From positions 1 to 26,884 of the forward strand of contig CAZSJY010000024.1 in NCBI GenBank assembly GCA_964607375.1: a DNA stretch of 26,884 nt. Reading direction: 5' to 3'. This stretch comes from JACNLC01 sp964607375. Lineage in GTDB: Bacteria > Fidelibacterota > Marinisomatia > SCGC-AAA003-L08 > JACNLC01. Shown here one piece after another: positions 16,807 to 24,038 of this stretch. Each line of letters begins with the position of its first letter. Position 1 is the stretch's first letter. The position numbers and the translations under genes are program-made. The notes under the pieces are model-generated. The model was given only the letters and a program-made list of their open reading frames with translations. It was not told the origin of the DNA and did not search any database.

Positions 16807-17703
16807 TTGCTTGCTATAGCACAGTCACAAAATACTTTCCACTATTTGAAGTGGATTCCATCAGAAAATGGACCATTAGTTACAAAATATGGAAACATCA
16901 GGGATAATAATGTAGACATCAAATCTCCGGATAGTCTTAAAAAAGTTTTAGCTGAGATAAATAATGAAATTGAGAATCCTGAAACTTCTATAACTTACTC
17001 AATAGATTCTGAATATGTTTTGTTTTCAGAACTTCAGACTAATGAACACACCGATGATTTTGATTTGATTCAATGGCAGTACTCACAATTGCAAGATGAA
17101 CATTTTAGTGAAACAGTACAAATGTTTCATTATCCTTTTTCTGAGAAATTAAGAAAGAATCTGAACATTTACTTGAATTCCAAAACTAATAATTCAATTG
17201 TTGAATCCGTTTCTCAGCTAAATCGAGATTTACGAGTTTTTGGAATTGGTATATTTTCTGCTGAAGAAGGTGCCAGAAGATGGTTTAAAGCCGATCAGTT
17301 AAATTCATATTTAATTTGGAAAATGGGAAAGTACCATACTGACCAGATTCTATTCGTGAAGGACAATGAACTAATTTCATTTTTGATAGTTAAGCGAAAT
17401 CCAACAACAGCAAAATTACTCAATGCTTGGGGATGTAAAAAGACGGCAATGAAGATTGTAAAATTAATCAAGTTATATATGGAGAACAAATTACAAGAAT
17501 TCTCAATTGCTGAACGAGTTTTTGTTTATCAGAGTGACGGTTCTTTTGCAGATGTTAAAAAATTGTATAACTCACAAGTATCTAATGTATCTTTGCTAAA
17601 TCCATTGAAAATCTTGGAAATAGAAACAAAAAATCAGATAAATTATTTTAAAACGCTTCCTTTAGCTGAAACCGGTATAGCATTCAGAGGGATTGATGTT
17701 TGA
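16807..17703 (+). CDS. PilM-like actin-fold protein (probable)
   Basis: This 298-residue soluble protein starts at TTG, with AGGAA five bases upstream. MLAIAQSQNTFHYLKW at the N-terminus matches the first strands of PilM/GspL actin-like domains, and the end PLAETGIAFRGIDV recalls the C-terminus of PilM proteins. The middle (for example RDLRVFGIGIFSAEEGARRWF and DQILFVKDNELISFLIVKR) fits an actin-like fold, but the usual nucleotide-binding motifs are not obvious. PilM binds the cytoplasmic N-terminus of PilN in type IV pilus systems, and the next gene encodes a PilN-like protein overlapping by 8 bases. The assignment rests on order and overall resemblance, so I leave the symbol empty. Confidence 0.5.
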   Translation: MLAIAQSQNTFHYLKWIPSENGPLVTKYGNIRDNNVDIKSPDSLKKVLAEINNEIENPETSITYSIDSEYVLFSELQTNEHTDDFDLIQWQYSQLQDEHFSETVQMFHYPFSEKLRKNLNIYLNSKTNNSIVESVSQLNRDLRVFGIGIFSAEEGARRWFKADQLNSYLIWKMGKYHTDQILFVKDNELISFLIVKRNPTTAKLLNAWGCKKTAMKIVKLIKLYMENKLQEFSIAERVFVYQSDGSFADVKKLYNSQVSNVSLLNPLKILEIETKNQINYFKTLPLAETGIAFRGIDV

Positions 17704-18358
17704 TATTGATCTACTAAAAAAGCCTGTTAATATCAAGAAGCAAACTGTTGTGAGTTCTGAAGAATCTCAAATGGCTAAACTGAAATCTAAAAGAAGCACT
17801 CAACCAAATTCAGGTGAGAATGAAGAAATTATAAAAGTATCAAAAAGAAAATATGTTTTGATAATTAGTGTTCTAGTTATTATCATTTTAGGATTGTTGT
17901 TAAAGTTTGATAAAATTCAATTATATTCTAATGATAAACTTGAAGTATCACAAAAAGAAACTGTAAATAAAATTGTTGATCTATTATTATCCTCATCCGA
18001 TTCAACATATCTAGATAACATCAGTTTTTTACCAAAAATTGTTAAGATTCAAATTTCAACAGATAATCAAAATAAATTAGAAGCGTTAAATCAACTATAT
18101 TTTGCTAAATTTAACAAGTGGGCGAGTGTACACGGTCAGGGGGATAGTATCTATCACTTGACTGCGAAAATTCCGTGGTTTATCTCTGAAGACAAATCTA
18201 AAGCTAAATTAAATAGTTTTACAATTTCAGAAGATAAATTGATGTCGGAATTGTTAAGGTTGGTAGAAACGGGCATAATATTTGAAAATCAGATAGAAAT
18301 AAAAAGAATAAACTTAGATGAGTATGCTATCAGATTTCATTTCTCTTCCTCAGATTAA
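17696..18358 (+). CDS. PilN-like bitopic inner-membrane protein (probable)
   Basis: This 220-residue protein starts MFDIDLLKKP, reminiscent of the PilN N-terminus (M-x-x-I-N-L-L-P) that docks into PilM. A basic cytoplasmic linker follows, then one membrane helix (about 53-69). A periplasmic region has a possible small alpha/beta domain (about 105-220: FLPKIVKIQISTDNQNKLEALNQLYF...). That is the PilN/PilO/GspL-M layout. AGAGGG lies five bases before the ATG at 17696. A TTG one codon earlier is less likely. It overlaps the PilM-like gene and its stop overlaps the rsmD start (TAATG). Confidence 0.5.
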   Translation: MFDIDLLKKPVNIKKQTVVSSEESQMAKLKSKRSTQPNSGENEEIIKVSKRKYVLIISVLVIIILGLLLKFDKIQLYSNDKLEVSQKETVNKIVDLLLSSSDSTYLDNISFLPKIVKIQISTDNQNKLEALNQLYFAKFNKWASVHGQGDSIYHLTAKIPWFISEDKSKAKLNSFTISEDKLMSELLRLVETGIIFENQIEIKRINLDEYAIRFHFSSSD

Positions 18359-18879
18359 TGACTATTATAATTTCAGGTAAGTATCGTGGTCGAAAACTAT
18401 TGGATCTGAAAAATCCTTTAGTTCGACCTACACAAGCTCGTGTTAGAAAATCTATGTTACAAATTTTAGAACCGTTTCAAGACTCATCTGTTTTAGATTT
18501 ATTTTCAGGAATTGGGACTTTAGGAATTGAGGCGATTAGTCGAGGGGCAAAATCTGTAATAATGGTGGAAAAGTCTGGTCAAGCATTCAGAGAACTATCG
18601 AAAAATGTTGAAAATATTTGTTTAGATGATAATTACAAATTAGTACATTCTGATGTAACTGTTTTTTTGGATCAGTGTGAAAATCAGTTTGATATTATCT
18701 TCGCTGATCCTCCTTATGGATTATTTGATTATTTTGAATTACGAGCTAAGGTTGTTCCTTTTCTCAAAACTGATGGTTTGTTTTGTATGGAGATGGCTAA
18801 AACAAATATCCTGGATGATAGTGTTAGAATCAAACAATATGGAAATACTCAAGTTGTATTTTGGAGAGCAAACTCATGA
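18358..18879 (+). CDS. rsmD: 16S rRNA (guanine966-N2)-methyltransferase RsmD
   Basis: RsmD methylates G966 of 16S rRNA in the 30S subunit using S-adenosylmethionine. The 173 residues show the family N-terminus ISGKYRGRKL, then RPTQARVRKSML, the SAM-binding VLDLFSGIGTLGIEA (45-59) and the catalytic DPPY (117-120). The ATG overlaps the previous stop by one base, and the TGA stop overlaps the coaD ATG (ATGA). rsmD followed by coaD is a widespread gene pair, which supports both calls. Confidence 0.94.
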   Translation: MTIIISGKYRGRKLLDLKNPLVRPTQARVRKSMLQILEPFQDSSVLDLFSGIGTLGIEAISRGAKSVIMVEKSGQAFRELSKNVENICLDDNYKLVHSDVTVFLDQCENQFDIIFADPPYGLFDYFELRAKVVPFLKTDGLFCMEMAKTNILDDSVRIKQYGNTQVVFWRANS

Positions 18880-19358
18880 AAACTGCAATTTACCCAGGGT
18901 CTTTTGATCCTATTACAAATGGACATTTGGATATCATAGAAAGAGCATCGCTATTATTTGACAAAGTTATAGTTGCTGTATCTAAGAATTTTGAAAAAAA
19001 TCCATTATTTTCAGAAATTGAACGATTAAAAATGATAGAAAAATCTGTAATTCATTTAGATAATGTTACAGTCGATTCATTTCAGGGGTTACTTGTCGAT
19101 TATGCTTCGGATAATGGAGCAAGTGCAATAATTCGCGGCTTAAGGGCTTTATCAGATTTCGAGTTTGAATTTAGAATGGCTCTTATGAACAGAAGTTTAA
19201 AAGAAGATGTTACTACTGTATTTTTGATGCCCCACGCAAAATATACACATCTAAGTTCGTCTCTAGTTAGGGAAGTAGGAGAGTTAAATGGAGATGTATC
19301 AAAGTTGGTTCCTACTCATGTAATGAAAGCTGTAAAGGAAAAATTCGGATTTGAATAA
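18876..19358 (+). CDS. coaD: Phosphopantetheine adenylyltransferase
   Basis: CoaD transfers AMP from ATP to 4'-phosphopantetheine, the penultimate step of coenzyme A synthesis. The start at 18876 gives 160 residues, the usual length, and the canonical MKTAIYPGSFDPITNGHLDI (T-x-G-H nucleotidyltransferase motif). Further motifs are IIRGLRALSDFEFEF (about 85-99) and SSSLVREV (127-134). GGAG lies nine bases upstream. A TTG 15 bases earlier would add five residues not seen in the family. It is followed by pta, which uses CoA, so the local order makes metabolic sense. Confidence 0.97.
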   Translation: MKTAIYPGSFDPITNGHLDIIERASLLFDKVIVAVSKNFEKNPLFSEIERLKMIEKSVIHLDNVTVDSFQGLLVDYASDNGASAIIRGLRALSDFEFEFRMALMNRSLKEDVTTVFLMPHAKYTHLSSSLVREVGELNGDVSKLVPTHVMKAVKEKFGFE

Positions 19359-20280
19359 GTACTTTCAGAAAATTCTTGATGAAGCAAAATCTTTTGATGC
19401 GAAAATTGTAATTCCGGAAACTGGAGATGAGAGACTGGATTCTGCGAAAAAAGAACTCACTCATCTTGGTTGTAACATTTTAGATGTTGAGGATTTTGCA
19501 AACAAAAAATCTGAATACATAGATTTATTATCAAAAAGAGAATTTTCTAAGAATTGGTCTAAAGAAATGTTGACAGAATATTTAAATAATCCGATTCATT
19601 TAGGTTTAACGATGGTGGCAAATGGAGATGCAGATGGTTTTGTATCAGGTGTAAATACATCAAAAGATAAGATTATTAGATCAGCAATTCGAACTATTGG
19701 TGTTCAACAGAATTCTAAGTTTGTTTTTAGTAGTACTTTTCTATTGCATCGTGATAATGATATTTCTTACACTTATGCAGATTGTAGCGTGTTACCTGAG
19801 CCGAATTCTGATCAATTAGCATTAATTGCTTGGGAAACTGCAATATTTTATAAACAAGTGTTTGGTGAAACTCCTCGGTTGGCGTTTATCTCATTTTCTA
19901 CTTTAGGTAGCATGGAACATTATAGAGTTGAGAAAGTTCGGAAAGCAATGGATATTTTTAGGAAAAAACATGGAGATATGTCTTTCATAGGTGAAGTGCA
20001 ATTTGATTGTGCAATTAATAAAAGTTCTGCATCATACAAGTTGCGTGATAATGAAATCGCTGGAAATGCAAATGTTTTGATATTTCCAAACATGGATGCT
20101 GGAAATGTAGCAGTAAAATCTGCTGAAATATTTGGAGAATTTACCTCGGTAGGTCCACTATTACATGGTTTAAACAAACCAGTGGGAATTGTCTCCAGAG
20201 CTTGCTCAGTTGAGAATATAGTAAGTACAGTCATTTTTACAACAAAAAGGATTAGAGATTATGCCGACTTACAATTATAA
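19351..20280 (+). CDS. pta: Phosphate acetyltransferase (PTA/PTB family)
   Basis: This enzyme interconverts acetyl-CoA and acetyl phosphate. The 309 residues show family blocks ANGDADGFVSG (about 90-101), AFISFSTLGS (178-187), FPNMDAGNVAVK (245-256) and GPLLHGLNKPVGIVSRACSVENIV (268-291). The last block is characteristic of phosphate acetyltransferase over phosphate butyryltransferase. The start is a TTG that overlaps the coaD end by 8 bases, with AAGGA about ten bases upstream. It is slightly shorter than typical Pta catalytic domains (about 325). No acetate kinase gene is in the window, so the partner must be elsewhere or acetyl phosphate is used directly. Confidence 0.88.
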   Translation: MNKYFQKILDEAKSFDAKIVIPETGDERLDSAKKELTHLGCNILDVEDFANKKSEYIDLLSKREFSKNWSKEMLTEYLNNPIHLGLTMVANGDADGFVSGVNTSKDKIIRSAIRTIGVQQNSKFVFSSTFLLHRDNDISYTYADCSVLPEPNSDQLALIAWETAIFYKQVFGETPRLAFISFSTLGSMEHYRVEKVRKAMDIFRKKHGDMSFIGEVQFDCAINKSSASYKLRDNEIAGNANVLIFPNMDAGNVAVKSAEIFGEFTSVGPLLHGLNKPVGIVSRACSVENIVSTVIFTTKRIRDYADLQL

Positions 20281-20527
20281 ATGTGACCAATGTGCTGATG
20301 TGTTTTCCGTTAGGCAGAGTATCAAAGATGACCCACTTGAAGTGTGCAAAAGTTGTGGTGGAAAAGTTGAGCGGCTTATTAGCGGAAGCACCGGACTCAT
20401 TTTTAAGGGAGGTGGATTTTATCTGACGGATTATGCAAGAAAGTCGAATATCCCGAACAATAATTCTGTCTCAAAGAAAGATGTTTCTAATAATAAAACA
20501 AAAATTACAAAGAAAGAAACTAAGTAA
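20261..20527 (+). CDS. FmdB-type zinc-ribbon protein
   Basis: This small 88-residue protein opens with the FmdB/CxxC_CXXC_SSSS ribbon: MPTYNYKCDQC, with C8-x-x-C11 and C29-x-x-C32 (VCKSCGGKVERLISG), then the family's FKGGGFYLTDY. The lysine-rich tail (about 65-88) looks disordered. It overlaps the pta end by 20 bases, and AAAGG lies ten bases before the ATG. The family is named after a formamidase-operon regulator, but its role in most bacteria is unknown. Confidence 0.9.
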   Translation: MPTYNYKCDQCADVFSVRQSIKDDPLEVCKSCGGKVERLISGSTGLIFKGGGFYLTDYARKSNIPNNNSVSKKDVSNNKTKITKKETK

Positions 20528-20543
20528 TAAAAGGAAAGAAAAG

Positions 20544-21734
20544 ATGAATAAATCAATAGAAAGAGCAAAGGAACATTTTGGAGAGGTTCTTGAGCAACAG
20601 CTTAGAAGAATTGATAGAATAAAAGCTGGGGAACAAAAAACAGATTATTCTGCGATAAATCCTATTATCGTTGGAATTATCGGTGGAGATGGAATTGGAC
20701 CATATATAGCTGATGAAGCCAGACGAGTTTTGGAAGTCATCTTGAAAGATGAACTTAACTCAGGTAAAGTTGAATTCAGAAATATAGAAGGATTAACAAT
20801 TGAAAAGAGAGCAGAGGTCAATAAGCCTATACCTGACGATGTTCTAGAAGAAATCAAACAGTGTCATGTAACACTCAAAGGACCCACAACCACACCTAGA
20901 AAAGGTGATCCATGGCCAAATATTGAAAGTGCAAATGTTGCTATGAGAAAAGAACTTGACCTGTTTGCTAATATGCGTCCGGTTAAAGTTCCACAAGAAG
21001 GAATTGATTGGGTTTTCTTTAGGGAAAATACTGAAGGTGCTTATGCACTTGGAAGTAATGGGGCTGATGTAACAGAAGATTTGGCAGTAGATTTTACAGT
21101 TACAACTACTCAAGGTTCTGAGAGATTAATTCGTTTAGCTTTTGAATATGCTGATAGAAACAAAATCAATAAGTTAACACTTATCACTAAAGCCAACGTG
21201 GTAAAAACAACTGACGGTAAATTTTTGAAGATTGGTCAAGATATTGCCGAAGAATATCCGGAAATCGAAGTAGATGATTGGTACATTGATATTATGACTG
21301 CTAAGCTTGTTGATAAAAAACGCCGTACTCAGTTTAAAGTTATGGCACTACCAAATTTGTATGGTGATATTTTAACTGACGAAGCAGCCGAATTCCAGGG
21401 TGGAGTTGGAACTGCAGGTTCTGCGAATATTGGTAATAAATACTCAATGTTTGAGGCTATCCACGGATCAGCTCCTAGAATGGTATCTGAAGGTCGTTCA
21501 CAATATGCAGATCCATCAAGTATGGTTAGAGCAGGTGCAATGATGCTAAATCATATTGGATTTCCTGAGCAATCTAGAAAGCTTGAAAAGGCACTTGATA
21601 TAACAGGTCAATTTGAGAAGAAACTTGTTATGACAGGTCGAAATAATGGTGCCACAGGACGAGAATTCTGCGATTATATTTTGGAAACGATGAATAATCC
21701 AGAATTAGAAAAGAAATGGAATTCATACCAATAA
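20544..21734 (+). CDS. icd: Isocitrate dehydrogenase (decarboxylating)
   Basis: This 396-residue enzyme converts isocitrate to 2-oxoglutarate in the citric acid cycle. It belongs to the beta-decarboxylating dehydrogenase family. The isocitrate-specific S129-x-N131-x-x-x-R135 separates it from isopropylmalate dehydrogenase. Also present are R145 (FANMR), R160-ENTEGAY167, K216, D249, D275 and D279. The cofactor loop reads HGSAPRM (307-313): Arg-Met in place of the NADP-type Lys-Tyr or the NAD-type Asp-Ile, so coenzyme use is unclear. The ATG at 20544 has AAGGAAAG upstream. A longer in-frame opening overlaps fmdB and is not credible. It is the last gene before a hairpin. Confidence 0.88.
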   Translation: MNKSIERAKEHFGEVLEQQLRRIDRIKAGEQKTDYSAINPIIVGIIGGDGIGPYIADEARRVLEVILKDELNSGKVEFRNIEGLTIEKRAEVNKPIPDDVLEEIKQCHVTLKGPTTTPRKGDPWPNIESANVAMRKELDLFANMRPVKVPQEGIDWVFFRENTEGAYALGSNGADVTEDLAVDFTVTTTQGSERLIRLAFEYADRNKINKLTLITKANVVKTTDGKFLKIGQDIAEEYPEIEVDDWYIDIMTAKLVDKKRRTQFKVMALPNLYGDILTDEAAEFQGGVGTAGSANIGNKYSMFEAIHGSAPRMVSEGRSQYADPSSMVRAGAMMLNHIGFPEQSRKLEKALDITGQFEKKLVMTGRNNGATGREFCDYILETMNNPELEKKWNSYQ

Positions 21735-21801
21735 TAGTGGCTAACTCTACAATTGAAATCTCTTAGTACAGCTAAATGGGATTTGATCAGTGATGTTATA
21801 T

Positions 21802-21827
21802 TAACCCACGATGAGAATCGTGGGTTA
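21802..21827 (+). terminator. Strong hairpin between icd and obgE
   Basis: An 11-base perfect stem (TAACCCACGAT/ATCGTGGGTTA) closes a GAGA tetraloop, which fits the stable GNRA class. The downstream sequence ACTTTC is only weakly T-rich, so termination may be partial. It could also act as a processing or attenuation site just upstream of obgE. Confidence 0.6.
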
Positions 21828-21855
21828 CTTTCAAATATGTTAAATTTTGAAAATA

Positions 21856-22863
21856 ATGAAATTTATTGATCAAGCCAAAATTCATGTTAAAGCAGGGAGC
21901 GGTGGACATGGATGTATTGCTTTTTTGCGTGAGAAATTTCGTCCCAAAGGTGGTCCCTGTGGCGGTGATGGTGGTAATGGTGGAAATATCATTTTGAAAG
22001 TAAATCCTCAATTAAACACTCTTCAAGATATCTCTTATAATCGACATTACAAAGCTGATAGAGGTCAGCATGGGATGGGAACAAACAAACATGGGAAAAA
22101 CGCTGAAGATGTAATAATTTATGTTCCACCAGGAACAATTGTTAGAGATGCTGAAACAAAAGAAATTTTATGTGATTTAGTTGGAAATGATGATTCATTT
22201 ATAGTTGTAAAAGGTGGTAATGGTGGTTTTGGAAATGCACGCTTCAAAACTAGAATCCAGACGGCTCCAAGAATTGCAAACGACGGTCAACCTGGTGAAG
22301 AGCGAACCATTGAATTAGAGTTAAAAGTTCTAGCAGATGTAGGTTTAGTTGGATTTCCAAATGCAGGAAAATCTACATTTTTATCAGTTGTTTCATCAGC
22401 AAAACCAAAAATTGCAGATTATCCATTTACAACTTTAGTTCCAAACTTGGGGATTGTTAAACATAGCGAATATAGTTCTTTTGTAATGGCTGATATACCT
22501 GGTTTAATCGAAGGTGCAAGCATAGGCAAAGGGCTGGGAAGTAAGTTCTTAAAACATATTGAAAGAACAAAAGTATTAGTGTTTATGATTGATGGTTCAT
22601 CAGGTGAAATTGAAACACAATATGCAACTCTCAGGTCAGAACTTGAGGACCACCATCCAGAACTCAATAATCGACCAAGTTTACTGTTAATCACCAAAAA
22701 GGATATTTGGGAAGATGATTCATTTGCAGAAATTCCAAAATTTAATGATATTGAAGTAGTATTTGTTTCATCAGTAACTCAAGAAAATTTATCCAAAGCT
22801 ATAAATAAAATCGCACAATTATTGGAGTCCCAAAACGATGATACAACAATATCAATTAATTAG
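21856..22863 (+). CDS. obgE: Obg family GTPase
   Basis: This essential GTPase is involved in large ribosomal subunit maturation and stress control. The 335 residues comprise the glycine-rich Obg fold (1-157, with GGPCGGDGGNGG at 32-43) and the G domain with G1 GFPNAGKST (166-174), G3 DIPGLIEGA (213-221) and G4 TKKD (280-283). The ATG at 21856 gives the canonical MKFIDQAKIHVKAGSGGHG. A TTG nine bases earlier is unneeded. No clear Shine-Dalgarno is seen. The end overlaps dprA by 26 bases. Confidence 0.97.
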   Translation: MKFIDQAKIHVKAGSGGHGCIAFLREKFRPKGGPCGGDGGNGGNIILKVNPQLNTLQDISYNRHYKADRGQHGMGTNKHGKNAEDVIIYVPPGTIVRDAETKEILCDLVGNDDSFIVVKGGNGGFGNARFKTRIQTAPRIANDGQPGEERTIELELKVLADVGLVGFPNAGKSTFLSVVSSAKPKIADYPFTTLVPNLGIVKHSEYSSFVMADIPGLIEGASIGKGLGSKFLKHIERTKVLVFMIDGSSGEIETQYATLRSELEDHHPELNNRPSLLLITKKDIWEDDSFAEIPKFNDIEVVFVSSVTQENLSKAINKIAQLLESQNDDTTISIN

Positions 22864-23911
22864 TTTATCAAATGTAAGCGGAGTTGGTCCTAGGCGAATT
22901 CGCAGTATTTTGCGAAGATATCCAAATATTGATGATATTACAAAGCTATCAAAATCTGATATCTGTCAGGTTGATGGTATTTCTTCCGATACTGCAAATA
23001 AAATTCTAAACATTGATTTCGATTTCGGAAAAAAAGCAGTTGCTGATATCTCAAATCTTGGGGGTGAATATTTCACATTTTTGGATGATAAATATCCAAA
23101 ATCATTAAAAACGATTTGGGATGCCCCAGTTGGTATTTTCACTTTGGGAAAGATACCTGATAACAACATGATTGCAGTAGTTGGGACAAGGCTTCATTCC
23201 GATTATGGGAAAAAAGTTACTGAAACTCTATCAAGAGAATTACTAAAAGTAGGATTTACCATTGTAAGTGGTTTTGCAAGAGGGATTGATACTATAACAC
23301 ACAGAACAACTCTAAAGTATGGTGGAAGTACAATTGCAGTACTTGGTAATGGACCGGATGTTTGTTATCCTTCAGAAAACAAGAAATTAAGAAATGAGAT
23401 TATTAAAACCGGAGCGATAATTTCAGAGTTTGTTCCAAAAACTCCACCCGATGCGATTAACTTTCCAAAGAGAAATCGTATTATAAGTGGTTTGTCTCTT
23501 GGAACGATAGTGATTGAAGCCGGTAATAAAAGCGGTGCAATTATTACTGCTTTAAATGCACTCGACCAAAATAGAGAAGTATTCGCGATACCGGGAAAAA
23601 TAGACTCAAAACAGTCGGTTGGATGCCATCGTTTGATTCAACAAGGAGCAAAACTTGTAACCAAAATTGACGACATTCTTGAGGAGATAAATATCCAACC
23701 TACTCAAAATTCACAGCAATTTGAGTTAATTCCCAAATTAAGTGCACGTGAAGAATCTGTGTATAAAATTCTAACTAATGAACCTTTACATATTGATAAA
23801 ATCTGTGAAGAATTAAAAGAAGATGCACCTGAAATATTATCAATTTTACTAATGTTAGAATTGAAGAATCTGGTAACTCAACATCCAGGAAAATTGTTCT
23901 CTAGAGCATAG
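22838..23911 (+). CDS. dprA: DNA processing protein DprA
   Basis: DprA loads RecA on incoming single-stranded DNA during natural transformation, but is also present in many bacteria of unproven competence. The 357 residues contain an N-terminal helix-hairpin-helix-like region (about 8-60, LSNVSGVGPRRIRSIL). The Rossmann core follows, with VVGTR (114-118), SGFARGID (144-151) and FPKRNRIISGLS (209-220), then a C-terminal winged helix (about 300-357). The ATG lies inside the 3' end of obgE with GGAG ten bases upstream, so translation is probably coupled. Window neighbours include a pilin-like/PilM/PilN-like trio 4.5 kb upstream that might belong to DNA uptake (inference). Confidence 0.96.
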   Translation: MIQQYQLISLSNVSGVGPRRIRSILRRYPNIDDITKLSKSDICQVDGISSDTANKILNIDFDFGKKAVADISNLGGEYFTFLDDKYPKSLKTIWDAPVGIFTLGKIPDNNMIAVVGTRLHSDYGKKVTETLSRELLKVGFTIVSGFARGIDTITHRTTLKYGGSTIAVLGNGPDVCYPSENKKLRNEIIKTGAIISEFVPKTPPDAINFPKRNRIISGLSLGTIVIEAGNKSGAIITALNALDQNREVFAIPGKIDSKQSVGCHRLIQQGAKLVTKIDDILEEINIQPTQNSQQFELIPKLSAREESVYKILTNEPLHIDKICEELKEDAPEILSILLMLELKNLVTQHPGKLFSRA

Positions 23912-24038
23912 TTATTCAATTTTTAGAAAACTATAGCTAAACCAGTGAAAAATATTTTACATTATAGCCAGTAGAATCTGTTAAATTCTGTTGGTTGTAG
24001 TTAAGAAATTTTATTCATTTACAAATAAATTGGTTTAT

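Noticed and set aside
19920..20234. Long open frame on the minus strand opposite pta
   Set aside because: It lies wholly inside a well-supported gene, has no ribosome binding site or recognisable protein features, and is explained by the codon use of pta.
20433..20543. N-terminal extension of icd over the fmdB gene
   Set aside because: The extension is in another frame of fmdB, Arg/Lys-rich and unlike IDH. The ATG at 20544 follows a good AAGGAAAG.
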